Shown: positions 1 to 7,166, numbered from the stretch's first letter. The stretch is 8,096 nucleotides of DNA from Gammaproteobacteria bacterium (GCA_027317045.1 DAHVFI010000235.1:1-8096); one strand, 5' to 3'. Program-made: numbers and translations. The notes: generated by a model not told the origin, from the letters alone.

Positions 1-2
1 AC

Positions 3-2339
3 GCGCGCGGCGAAGACGCCGGTGGGCTGTATCGCTCGGACGACTGGGGCCAGACGTGGGAGAAGCTTACCGACAAGCCGGAGCTACGCAAGCGCCCCTG
101 GTACTACATGCACGTCTTTGCCGACCCCCAGGACGCCGACACCGTCTGGGTGCTCAACCTCGACATGTGGAAGTCCACCGACGGCGGTAAGACGTTCATC
201 GAAGTTCCCACGCCCCACGGCGACAACCACGGACTGTGGATCGATCCCGCCGACCCGCGGCGCATGATCGTCGGCAATGACGGCGGCGCCAGCGTGAGCG
301 TGAACGGCGGCATCACCTGGTCCACCCAGCTCAACCAGCCCACCGGCCAGTTCTATCACGTGGCCACCGACAACCGCTTTCCGTATTACGTCTACGGCGC
401 GCAGCAGGACAACGAGAGCGTGGCCGTGGCCAGCCGCAGCGACCACGGCCCCATCGGCGAGCACGACTGGTACGTGGTGGGCGACAACGAGTCCGGCTAC
501 GTGCTGCCGGACCCCACGGACCCGGACATCGTGTATTCCGGTTCCTACATGGGCATCCTCACCCGCGCCAATTTGCACACCGGCCAGTTCCAGGACATCT
601 CTCCCTGGCCCTACGATCCCGACGGGCAACCGGCCGCGAAGCAGGCCTACCGCTTCACCTGGACCATGCCCATGGTGTTCTCGCCGCAGAACCCGAAGGT
701 GATGTACTTCGCCTCCCAGTATCTGCTGCGCACCGACGACGGAGGCATGAGCTGGAGGCGCATCAGCCCGGACCTGACCCGCAACGACACCAGCAAGCAG
801 GGCACCTCCGGCGGGCCCGTGAGCCAGGACAACTCCACCGCCGAGTATTACGACGTGATCTACAGCATCGCGCCCTCGCCGCTGGCGGCCGGCGAGATCT
901 GGGTGGGCACCGACGACGGCTTCATCCAGCTCACGCGCGACGGCGGCAAGAACTGGCACAACGTGACGCCCAAGGGTCTGCCGGAATGGGCCAAGGTCAG
1001 CACCATCGAGGCCTCGCGCTTCGACGCCGGCACGGCTTACGTGGCGGTGGATGCCCACAAGCTCGGCAACGACCAGCCGTACATCTTCCAGACCCACGAC
1101 TACGGGCGCACCTGGACGCGCAGCGACGACGGCATCCGCGCTCCGTCCTATGTACACGTGGTGCGCGCAGACCCGAAACAGAAGAATCTGTTGTACGCCG
1201 GCACCGAGCTCGGCGCCTACGTGTCCTTCGACGGCGGCAAGCGCTGGCAGCCGCTGCAGCTCAATCTGCCGGTGACCTCGGTGCGCGATCTCGTCATCAA
1301 GGACGGCGACCTGGTGGCCGCCACCCACGGACGCGGCTTCTGGATTCTGGACGACATCTATCCGCTGCGCGAGATCGCGGCCGGCGCCAACCCCGACTCG
1401 GACCACCTGTACGCCGCACGCACCGCGGTACGTCTGCACTCGGAGGAAGGCGACAGCCTGCCGTATGAGTCGGTCGGGGAAAATCCACCCAACGGCGCGA
1501 TCCTGTATTACTCGCTGGCGGATAACACCCGCGGCTCGGTGACGCTCACCCTCCGCGACGCCGGCGGCGCGCTGCTCAGGACTTTCTCGAGCGTGCCGAC
1601 CCCCCCCGAGAACGACCATCCGCTGGAATTCCCCAGCGAAAAGCATCCCAAACCCCAGGCACTCAAGACCACCCCCGGCCTGCACCGGCTGGTGTGGAAC
1701 CTGAGACTCAAGGGGCCGCCGCCAATCCCGGGCGCGTACTACGACATGGGCGGTCCGGTGGCGCCGATGGTGCTGCCCGGCCGGTACAGCGTCACCCTCA
1801 CCGCCGGCGGGCGGAACTTCAGCCAGCCGCTCACCGTGGTCACCGACCCGCGGGTGCAGGTCACGCGCGCGGCGCTCGCAGCCCAGTACGCGCTCATGCT
1901 GAAACTCAACCAGGCGCTCGCCGACGATCATGCGGCGGCCAATGCCATCCGCGACGTGCGCGCGCAGCTGGCCGGCATCCAAGCGCGGCTCGCCGGGCGT
2001 CCCGGAAACCCGGCGCTGGTACCGGAGGCGGCGGCGCTGGACGCGAAACTCGAACCGCTGCTTCAGACTTTCTACCAGTACCGGGCGCATGCCGAGGAAG
2101 CCATGCTCAATTACCCGAGCGAACTCAACAGCCAGCTCGCCTATCTGGAGCTGGGGGTGGACAGCGCCGACAGCGCGCCCACGGCCCAGCAGCAGAGCAT
2201 GTACACCGCGCTGCGGGCGCAACTCGACGCGGCCCTGGCGCAATGGACGGCGCTGCGCGACGGCGAGATCGCGCGCTTCAACAAGCACATGCAGCAGGCC
2301 GGCTTCGGAGCGGTGATCGCGGCGCGCAGCCCACCGTAA
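3..2339 (+). CDS. Sortilin/VPS10-like BNR (Asp-box) repeat protein, C-terminal part (5' end outside window)
   Basis: The reading frame is open from the first bases of the window to TAA at 2337-2339, giving 778 residues without a start, so the protein is partial. Six Asp-box (S/T-x-D-x-G-x-x-W/F) motifs are visible at about 36-59, 174-197, 729-755, 930-956, 1092-1115 and 1224-1247, for example SDDWGQTW and RTDDGGMSW. These mark blades of a beta-propeller of the sialidase/sortilin type. The propeller ends with ATHGRGFWILDDIYPLRE near 1320-1373, a hallmark of the bacterial proteins often labelled 'glycosyl hydrolase, BNR repeat' or 'VPS10 domain-containing'. A beta-sandwich-like segment follows (LVWNLRLKGPP, then PGRYSVTLTAGG, about 1690-1850), and then an Ala/Leu/Gln-rich helical tail (about 1860-2320). 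Family members are usually exported; the signal peptide would lie upstream of the window. Asp boxes are structural, so enzymatic activity is not shown and the substrate is unknown. No frameshift is seen. Confidence 0.9.
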   Translation, partial: ARGEDAGGLYRSDDWGQTWEKLTDKPELRKRPWYYMHVFADPQDADTVWVLNLDMWKSTDGGKTFIEVPTPHGDNHGLWIDPADPRRMIVGNDGGASVSVNGGITWSTQLNQPTGQFYHVATDNRFPYYVYGAQQDNESVAVASRSDHGPIGEHDWYVVGDNESGYVLPDPTDPDIVYSGSYMGILTRANLHTGQFQDISPWPYDPDGQPAAKQAYRFTWTMPMVFSPQNPKVMYFASQYLLRTDDGGMSWRRISPDLTRNDTSKQGTSGGPVSQDNSTAEYYDVIYSIAPSPLAAGEIWVGTDDGFIQLTRDGGKNWHNVTPKGLPEWAKVSTIEASRFDAGTAYVAVDAHKLGNDQPYIFQTHDYGRTWTRSDDGIRAPSYVHVVRADPKQKNLLYAGTELGAYVSFDGGKRWQPLQLNLPVTSVRDLVIKDGDLVAATHGRGFWILDDIYPLREIAAGANPDSDHLYAARTAVRLHSEEGDSLPYESVGENPPNGAILYYSLADNTRGSVTLTLRDAGGALLRTFSSVPTPPENDHPLEFPSEKHPKPQALKTTPGLHRLVWNLRLKGPPPIPGAYYDMGGPVAPMVLPGRYSVTLTAGGRNFSQPLTVVTDPRVQVTRAALAAQYALMLKLNQALADDHAAANAIRDVRAQLAGIQARLAGRPGNPALVPEAAALDAKLEPLLQTFYQYRAHAEEAMLNYPSELNSQLAYLELGVDSADSAPTAQQQSMYTALRAQLDAALAQWTALRDGEIARFNKHMQQAGFGAVIAARSPP

Positions 2340-2543
2340 CCCGGGATGGCCGGCGCACAAAATCCGTTGCGCCCGCCGCTACACGCCGGCGTTGCAGGCG
2401 CGCTTGCGCGGGGGCTGCGGAGATACCGGAACGGCGCCGTGGAGGGTGGTTCTGCGGTCCGGTAAGTCGGCGTGTGGCTGCGCCCGGTTAAACGACCTAT
2501 ATTGTCACGGGCCTGAAACACGGCGGTCTTAGTCTGCGCGCGC
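2340..2543. other. Intergenic region between the BNR protein gene and ppk
   Basis: No convincing gene lies in these 204 bases. A possible -10 element TATATT sits at 2498-2503, about 40 bases before the ppk start codon, but its -35 partner is poor. The short GC hairpin-like run near 2398-2410 (CGCG, CTTG, CGCG) has no following T-tract, so I do not call a terminator for the upstream gene. Confidence 0.5.
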
Positions 2544-4619
2544 ATGGATACCACGGATCTCAAACGCCCCGAGCTTTACATCAACCGCGAGTTGAGCGTG
2601 CTGGCGTTCGATCACCGCGTGCTGGATCTGGCCAAGGATATTTCCATTCCGTTGCTGGAACGTTTGCGGTTTCTGTGCATCTCATCCCTGAATCTCGATG
2701 AATTTTTCGAAATCCGCGTGGCCGGTTTGCAGCAGCGGCTGGAACTGGCGGCCGCGCCACTGTCGCCCGACGATATGGCGGTGGGCGACACCCTGCGCGC
2801 GATCCGCGAACAGGCCACCGCCCTCATCACCGAACAGTACCGGGTGCTCAACGATTTGATGTTCCCGGCGCTGGCCGCCGAGCGCATCCACATCGTGCGC
2901 CGCGACCGCTGGAGCGCCGCCCAGGAAACCTGGCTGAAGCGCTATTTCAACGACGAGCTGCTGGCGATCCTGAGTCCCCTGGGCCTGGACCCGGCGCATC
3001 CGTTCCCGCGCATCCTCAACAAGAGCCTGAATTTCATCGTGCCGCTGCAGGGCAAGGATGCCTTCGGCCGTCACAGCGGCATGGCCATCGTGCAGGCGCC
3101 GCGTTCGCTGCCGCGGGTCATCCAGGTGCCGGCGGGCGATGCCCGCAACCATGAGTTCGTGCTGCTGTCGTCGGTGATCCATGCCTACGTGGATGAACTG
3201 TTCCCGGGCATGAAGGTGTTGGGCTGTTACCAGTTCCGGGTCACGCGCAACAGCGATCTGTACGTGGACGAGGAGGAAGTGGTGGACATCCTGCGCGCGG
3301 TGCAGGGCGAACTGGCCGCGCGCCGCTACGGCGACGCGGTGCGCCTGGAAGTTTCCTCCGACTGCCCGCAGGACACCAGCCTGTTCCTGCAGAAACAGTT
3401 CGAGCTGGGCGCCGACGATGTCTACGCGGTACACGGTCCGGTGAACCTGAACCGGCTGGAGGAAGTCTATGGCCTGGTGAGCAATCGTCCGGAACTGAAG
3501 TTTCCGGCCTTCGTCCCCAACATACCGAAGTCCATCGCCAAGAGCAGCGATCTGTTCGAAACCCTGCGCAACACCGACGTGCTGCTGCACCATCCCTACG
3601 ATTCATTCCTGCCGGTGCTGGATTTCGTGCGCCAGGCCGCCGGCGATCCCAGGGTCCTGGCCATCAAGCAGACGCTCTACCGCACCGGCCCGGATTCCAA
3701 CGTGGTGGACGCGCTGGTGTCGGCGGCCCAGGCCGGCAAGGAAGTGAGCGTGGTGATCGAACTGCGCGCGCGCTTCGACGAGGCCGACAACATCGCGCTC
3801 GCCAACAAGCTGCAGGAAGCCGGCGCCCACGTGGTCTACGGCATCGTCGGCTACAAAACCCACGCCAAGATGATCCTGGTGGTGCGCCGCGAGGGCCGCG
3901 GTCTGCGGCGCTACGTGCACCTGGGCACCGGCAATTACCACCTGCGCACCGCCGCCGCCTATACCGATTACAGCCTCATGACCAGCAATCCGGAAATCGG
4001 CGAGGACGTGAACCGCATATTCCTGCAGCTCACGAGTCTCGGCAAGGTGATGAAGCTGCACAAGCTCAAGCAGTCGCCGTTCTCGCTCTACAGCAGCATG
4101 CTGGAATGCATCGATCAGGAAGCCAGGCATGCGCAGGCCGGCAAGCGCGCGCACATCATCGTCAAGGTCAACGCGCTCACCGAGCCCGGCATCATCCAGA
4201 CGTTGTACAAAGCCGCCATGGCCGGCGTGCGCATCGATCTCATCGTGCGCGGCATCTGTTGCCTGCGCCCGGGGATTCCCGGAATCTCCAAGAACATCCA
4301 CGTGCGTTCCATCGTCGGACGCTTCCTGGAACACAGCCGCGTGTTCTACTTCCACAACAATGGCAAAAAGGAAGTCTATTGTTCCAGCGCCGACTGGATG
4401 GAGCGCAATTTCTTCCGGCGCGTGGAGGTGTGTTTTCCGGTGCTGCAGAAGAAGCACCGGGACCGCATCATCAAGGATCTGAAGAAATACCTGAAGGACA
4501 ATACCCGCGCCTGGATACTGCAGCCGGACGGCCGTTACCGGCGGCTGAAGCCGCGCAAGAAAGGCGCCTTCCAGGCGCAACTTGCGCTGCTCGAGCAGCA
4601 TAGCGAACGCACTCTATAA
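2544..4619 (+). CDS. ppk1: Polyphosphate kinase 1
   Basis: This encodes 691 residues, the usual length for PPK1, the enzyme that reversibly transfers the gamma phosphate of ATP to a growing inorganic polyphosphate chain. The N-terminus has the family pattern (LYINRELSVLAF, then NLDEFFEIRVAGL). Every landmark I located is shifted by exactly +5 from the E. coli enzyme. The ATP-contacting Asn is N50 and the arginines near the active site are R380 and R410. The autophosphorylated His is H440 in KTHAKMILV, followed by H459 in YVHLGTGNYH and H597 in FLEHSRVFY. The two C-terminal phospholipase-D-like halves end with SSADWMERNFFRRVEV. The enzyme therefore looks complete and active. The ATG at 2544 matches the expected N-terminus, yet no Shine-Dalgarno sequence precedes it (the preceding bases are CTGCGCGCGC), suggesting weak, leaderless or structure-dependent initiation. 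The gene faces ppx tail to tail; its TAA ends one base before the ppx stop. Confidence 0.98.
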   Translation: MDTTDLKRPELYINRELSVLAFDHRVLDLAKDISIPLLERLRFLCISSLNLDEFFEIRVAGLQQRLELAAAPLSPDDMAVGDTLRAIREQATALITEQYRVLNDLMFPALAAERIHIVRRDRWSAAQETWLKRYFNDELLAILSPLGLDPAHPFPRILNKSLNFIVPLQGKDAFGRHSGMAIVQAPRSLPRVIQVPAGDARNHEFVLLSSVIHAYVDELFPGMKVLGCYQFRVTRNSDLYVDEEEVVDILRAVQGELAARRYGDAVRLEVSSDCPQDTSLFLQKQFELGADDVYAVHGPVNLNRLEEVYGLVSNRPELKFPAFVPNIPKSIAKSSDLFETLRNTDVLLHHPYDSFLPVLDFVRQAAGDPRVLAIKQTLYRTGPDSNVVDALVSAAQAGKEVSVVIELRARFDEADNIALANKLQEAGAHVVYGIVGYKTHAKMILVVRREGRGLRRYVHLGTGNYHLRTAAAYTDYSLMTSNPEIGEDVNRIFLQLTSLGKVMKLHKLKQSPFSLYSSMLECIDQEARHAQAGKRAHIIVKVNALTEPGIIQTLYKAAMAGVRIDLIVRGICCLRPGIPGISKNIHVRSIVGRFLEHSRVFYFHNNGKKEVYCSSADWMERNFFRRVEVCFPVLQKKHRDRIIKDLKKYLKDNTRAWILQPDGRYRRLKPRKKGAFQAQLALLEQHSERTL

Positions 4620-4620
4620 T

Positions 4621-6129
4621 TCAAATTACCGACAGGCGCACGCCGCTGCCGCGGATAAGCTGCTTTTCCTCAATGAGGTCGGCATGCGTGAGCGGAAACT
4701 TGTTGATCCAGCCCCGGGAAATCCTCAACTGCAGGGATGCGCCGCGCGCCCGGGCTGTTAATTTCGGCACGTTGCGGTCATCGCGTCCGCGGTGCAGCAG
4801 CACCGCCAGGCGCAGGATCACCGCCAGCCGCCGCAACCGGCCCTGCCATTTGTAGTCCAGTTCCTCGAGCACGCTGAGAGCAAATTTGCGCCGGTGCAGG
4901 CGCACCAGTACCGCCAGCAAGCTCTGTTCCTGGCGGGAAAATCCCGCCATCTCGGTATTCGCAACGATATAGGCGCCGTGTTTATGGTAACCGCTGTGGG
5001 CCACGGCCAAACCGCATTCATGCAACCAGGCGGCCCAGCTGAGCAACCGCCGGCACTCATGATCGAGCCGCCAGACACCGGCCACGGCCTTGAAAATCTG
5101 CAAGGCGGTGGCTTCGACGCGCTTCACCTGGCGGATGTCCACCGCGTAACGCATCGCCAGACGCTCGACGGCATCCACGCGGGCATCCTGGCCCTTAAGC
5201 CGTCCGGCCATGTCCTGCACCACGCCTTCCCGCAGCGCGCGGTTGGACACTTCCAGGTATTGCAGGTCCAGCGCCTCAAACACCGCCGTCAGTACCGCCA
5301 AACCGCCGGCGAAAACCGGCAGACGCTCGTCCGCCAGACCCGGAACGCTGGCATGCTTGAGGTGCTGTTGGCGTATCAGGCGTTGCGCCAGTCGTTGCAG
5401 GCATTCCAGAGAGATGCCTTCCCGTTGCCAGCCGAGCGTGCGGCACACATTTTCAACCGCGCGGATGCTGCCGGATGAACCGAGCGCCCGTTGCCAACCC
5501 TGGCGCCGCAACTCCGCCTGCACCGGTTCCAGTTGCTGGCGTGCGTTCAGCAGCGCGTCGCGAAACCCGCGGCGCGTCACCGCCAGTTTGGGGAAATGCA
5601 TATCGGTCATGCTGACGCAGCCCATGCTCAGGCTTTCCAGCAGGCGCGGCTGACTGCCGCGACCGACGATGAGTTCGGTGCTGCCGCCGCCGATGTCCAC
5701 CACCAGGCGACGTTCGTCGCCCGCGGGCAGCGCGCTCGTGACCCCCTGGTATATGAGACGCGCTTCTTCCACGCCGGAAATGATTTCGATGGGGTGGCCG
5801 AGCGCGGCTTCCGCATGCCGCAGAAATTCCTTGGCGTTGCGGGCCGTGCGCAGGGTATTGGTGCCCACCGCACGCACCTGCCCGGCCTTCAAGGTTTGCA
5901 GGCGCTGGCCGAAGCGCCGCAGGCAGGCCAGCGCCCGGCGCGCAGCCAGTGCGGTGATGCGGCCTTGAGCGTCGAGACCGGAGCCGAAGCGCAACATTTC
6001 CCGCAGCCGGTCAATGACGCGTACCTCGGTGCCCTGCAGTTCCGCCACGATCAGATGGAAGCTGTTCGAACCCAGATCGACGGCCGCCACCAAAGGATGG
6101 GGGGCAGACTTTAGGGAGCGTGTTTTCAT
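4621..6129 (-). CDS. ppx: Exopolyphosphatase (Ppx/GppA family)
   Basis: This encodes 502 residues, close to E. coli Ppx (about 513) and much longer than single-module Ppx proteins. The ASKHA-fold phosphatase part contains VDLGSNSFHLIVAE at residues 17-30 (phosphate-binding loop 1), SGVEEARLIYQGV at 118-130 (catalytic Glu pair 121-122), VVDIGGGSTELIVG at 143-156 (loop 2), GSSGSIRAVENV at 217-228 and NRALREGVV at 296-304. The C-terminal half (about 315-502) is the HD-like helical domain plus the final beta domain seen in E. coli Ppx, with WLHECGL near 369 and HSGYHKHGAYIVANTE at 378-393. The enzyme removes terminal phosphates processively from polyphosphate. GppA, a (p)ppGpp 5'-phosphatase, is a paralogue with the same fold, but the full length and the location beside ppk favour Ppx. 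The ATG at 6129 lacks a strong Shine-Dalgarno sequence. The gene is convergent with ppk, so the two cannot be one operon here. Confidence 0.96.
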   Translation of the reverse strand: MKTRSLKSAPHPLVAAVDLGSNSFHLIVAELQGTEVRVIDRLREMLRFGSGLDAQGRITALAARRALACLRRFGQRLQTLKAGQVRAVGTNTLRTARNAKEFLRHAEAALGHPIEIISGVEEARLIYQGVTSALPAGDERRLVVDIGGGSTELIVGRGSQPRLLESLSMGCVSMTDMHFPKLAVTRRGFRDALLNARQQLEPVQAELRRQGWQRALGSSGSIRAVENVCRTLGWQREGISLECLQRLAQRLIRQQHLKHASVPGLADERLPVFAGGLAVLTAVFEALDLQYLEVSNRALREGVVQDMAGRLKGQDARVDAVERLAMRYAVDIRQVKRVEATALQIFKAVAGVWRLDHECRRLLSWAAWLHECGLAVAHSGYHKHGAYIVANTEMAGFSRQEQSLLAVLVRLHRRKFALSVLEELDYKWQGRLRRLAVILRLAVLLHRGRDDRNVPKLTARARGASLQLRISRGWINKFPLTHADLIEEKQLIRGSGVRLSVI

Positions 6130-6158
6130 CGGAGATTATCGCAACCGGCTGTTATGTG

Positions 6159-6181
6159 AACATGAATATGACATTTATGTT
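6159..6181. promoter_or_regulatory. Imperfect 23-bp inverted repeat upstream of ppx, candidate operator
   Basis: The left arm AACATGAAT (6159-6167) and right arm ATTTATGTT (6173-6181) are reverse complements at 8 of 9 positions around a 5-base centre, ATGAC. The dyad starts 30 bases upstream of the ppx start codon, where a repressor or activator could act on ppx. The same stretch read on the minus strand (6174 down to 6157) begins ATGTCAT-ATTC-ATGTTCA. That resembles a PhoB box (CTGTCAT repeats every 11 bp) in its first unit (6 of 7) but poorly in the second. Confidence 0.4.
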
Positions 6182-6292
6182 GCAAGCAGATTAAAAGTTG
6201 ACAGGCATTACGTCCAGTCGCACCTTCGTCACACAGCGAGCGTATGCTTTCCGCCGACACCAGCAAATATCCAAACGCCCCGCCACTGAATC

Positions 6293-6297
6293 AGGAG
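6293..6297 (+). promoter_or_regulatory. Ribosome binding site of the zinc-ribbon gene
   Basis: AGGAG lies 9 bases before the ATG at 6307. It decides the start: the in-frame upstream ATG at 6244 would add 21 unlikely residues and has no such site. Confidence 0.8.
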
Positions 6298-6306
6298 ATA
6301 ACAACG

Positions 6307-6549
6307 ATGAACATTCAGCCATTGGAGCCTGTGCATTCGCCGGATCCGCGAACCACTATCTTGTTCGAAATCTCCGGTGTCCCGGGTATCAGTGGCTACG
6401 GGGAATTATCGTATAAATGCCCGTCCTGCGAAGCTATTCTGTTGAAGAATATCTACGCCGTGCATATGGCGCGCATCGTGTTTCGCTGTCCCAGCTGCGG
6501 GGGTCTCTCGCGCATGCAGCCGGCCGTCGGCAAACCCGAATCTCCATAA
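6307..6549 (+). CDS. Small protein with two CPSC knuckles, probable zinc ribbon, function unknown
   Basis: This encodes 80 residues from the ATG at 6307, chosen because AGGAG stands 9 bases upstream. Two identical knuckles, CPSC at residues 38-41 and CPSC at 61-64, are 19 residues apart. They are joined by a beta/hydrophobic segment (EAILLKNIYAVHMARIVFR), a spacing typical of zinc ribbons that bind one Zn through four cysteines. The first 30 residues contain Pro-rich and hydrophobic patches (ILFEISGVPGISGYG) with no signal peptide or membrane segment, so a cytoplasmic location is likely. The protein could bind nucleic acid or another protein; the sequence does not decide. It is transcribed divergently from ppx and could share control elements with it, but a polyphosphate-related role is only a guess. 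I recognise no named family. Confidence 0.75.
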   Translation: MNIQPLEPVHSPDPRTTILFEISGVPGISGYGELSYKCPSCEAILLKNIYAVHMARIVFRCPSCGGLSRMQPAVGKPESP

Positions 6550-6561
6550 CAGGGTTTTCCC

Positions 6562-6588
6562 GTTAACGCCCGCCAATTGACAGTTAAC
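6562..6588. repeat. Two GTTAAC palindromes spaced 21 bp apart
   Basis: GTTAAC occurs at 6562-6567 and again at 6583-6588, a start-to-start distance of 21 bases or about two helical turns, just after the zinc-ribbon stop codon. The hexamer is self-complementary, so the pair also forms an inverted repeat. It could be chance; no gene starts close by. Confidence 0.25.
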
Positions 6589-6662
6589 CGCCGGCACTTC
6601 CAACAACTATCCACGGCCAGCTGCCCGATACCCGGTTCGGCAGGCGCGATCCGGATTCCCGA

Positions 6663-6688
6663 TAAAAAGACCCCGCATTGCGCGGGGT
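6663..6688 (-). terminator. Rho-independent terminator for minus-strand transcription
   Basis: ACCCCGC (6670-6676) pairs perfectly with GCGGGGT (6682-6688) around the five-base loop 6677-6681. On the minus strand the hairpin is followed by CTTTTTATC, a proper U-tract; on the plus strand it is followed by AGGTGGGG and would not terminate. It therefore ends the transcript coming from the minus-strand gene starting at 7118 and supports that gene being real. Confidence 0.85.
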
Positions 6689-6783
6689 AGGTGGGGTGAG
6701 AAGCTCAGCGAAGAAAAACGCTTCAGGTTTTTCCAGTCCCAGTTTGCTGTGTGTACATGACAGGACCATGATGCATTTGTGAA

Positions 6784-6852
6784 TTATCCAAGGCGGCGCT
6801 CCCTCAGCTGGGCGCCGAACTTCGCGAGGATTTCCTGTTCTATTTCCCGCAT
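6784..6852 (-). CDS. 22-codon reading frame overlapping the end of the preceding gene; displaced C-terminus or small peptide
   Basis: From ATG at 6852 to TAA at 6784-6786 the minus strand encodes a charged, helix-favouring peptide that begins MREIEQEIL and ends with QLRERRLG. Its ATG lies 10 bases before the end of the gene starting at 7118, in the -1 register relative to it. It has no clear ribosome binding site of its own. Read upstream in the same register it continues only as PEQ before a stop. It may be the true C-terminus of the upstream protein, split off by a single-base deletion or sequencing error, or a translationally coupled peptide, or chance. I see no classical X-XXY-YYZ slippery heptamer, so programmed frameshifting is unlikely. 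Confidence 0.3.
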   Translation of the reverse strand: MREIEQEILAKFGAQLRERRLG

Positions 6853-7118
6853 CTGCTCAGGTCATGGGAATACTTGCCGACAAACCAGTCGCGGGCAGCG
6901 TCTTCATACAGCCACAACACGCGCGTTGCGTATCCGGCATCCACTATAAAGACGGCAGCGCGACCGCCGCTGATGCGGCCGAATTGCGCTTGTTGGGCGC
7001 CGGGCATCAGGTGCATCTGCAGGCCTGCGAAAATTTCGGCGCACAGCGCTGCATCGAAGCGGAAAGCGCACGGACCCACGGCTGCCGTCAGTTGGCTGCT
7101 GCTGAGTGGGTTCTGCAT
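6840..7118 (-). CDS. Small hypothetical protein, unrecognised
   Basis: From ATG at 7118 to TAG at 6840-6842 this encodes 92 residues. The start is supported by GGAG (7130-7127) eight bases upstream; a longer reading from TTG at 7199 adds a low-complexity serine run and lacks such support. Third codon positions are mostly G or C, consistent with coding in this genome. The protein has a mixed composition with a central amphipathic stretch and a segment AAVFIVDAGYATRVLWLYED followed by ARDWFVGKYSHDLS, which looks like a compact folded domain rather than a shadow frame. No signal peptide, membrane helix or known motif is seen. The terminator at 6663-6688 lies downstream on the same strand, so the gene is probably monocistronic. 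Its C-terminus may be disrupted by a frameshift (see the overlapping 22-codon frame). It diverges from the penicillin-acylase-family gene. Function unknown. Confidence 0.55.
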   Translation of the reverse strand: MQNPLSSSQLTAAVGPCAFRFDAALCAEIFAGLQMHLMPGAQQAQFGRISGGRAAVFIVDAGYATRVLWLYEDAARDWFVGKYSHDLSRCGK

Positions 7119-7126
7119 ACGAGTGT

Positions 7127-7130
7127 CTCC
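7127..7130 (-). promoter_or_regulatory. Ribosome binding site of the small minus-strand gene
   Basis: GGAG on the minus strand, eight bases before the ATG at 7118; it favours this start over the upstream TTG at 7199. Confidence 0.6.
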
Positions 7131-7166
7131 GGCCGCCGATACCCCTGTGAAGATAACGCTCGAGGA

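Larger units (their letters stand above)
6130..6306. promoter_or_regulatory. AT-rich divergent control region between ppx and the small zinc-ribbon gene
   Basis: These 177 bases separate two divergent start codons and are strikingly AT-rich (about 6140-6200) in an otherwise GC-rich window, as expected for promoters. On the plus strand a perfect TTGACA lies at 6198-6203, but no good -10 follows at 16-18 bases. On the minus strand (towards ppx) only weak -10-like elements appear, such as CATAAA and TAATCT. A 23-bp imperfect dyad is listed separately. That promoters are here is inference; exact transcription starts cannot be fixed by eye. Confidence 0.55.

Noticed and set aside
84..2360. Very long open frame on the minus strand opposite the BNR protein gene (758 codons).
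   Set aside because: It is a GC-bias shadow: the plus-strand frame has six Asp-box motifs and family hallmarks, while the antisense translation is Arg/His/Val/Gly-rich without motifs.
2398..2410. Short GC hairpin after the BNR gene as a terminator.
   Set aside because: The stem is only four or five base pairs and no T-tract follows on either strand.
1694..2491. Plus-strand frame running past the end of the BNR gene into the ppk upstream region.
   Set aside because: Its composition is almost entirely Ala/Arg/Gly/Pro, it overlaps a clear gene in another register, and it has no ribosome binding site or motif.
3603..4601. Long minus-strand frames opposite ppk.
   Set aside because: They are antisense shadows of the well-conserved ppk reading frame.
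4614..4619. TATAAT overlapping the ppk stop, as a promoter antisense to ppx.
   Set aside because: No -35 element lies at a suitable distance; the hexamer arises from the last codon and the TAA stop.
6155..6173. CRP-like site, TGTGA followed by TGACA.
   Set aside because: The half-sites are 9 bases apart instead of the required 6, and the right half does not match TCACA.
6630..6660. GGTTCG and nearby complementary bases, considered as a tRNA T-arm.
   Set aside because: No acceptor stem, D-arm or anticodon arm can be folded around it.
6584..6769. 61-codon minus-strand frame.
   Set aside because: It reads straight through the strong terminator hairpin and its U-tract, so it is very unlikely to be translated.
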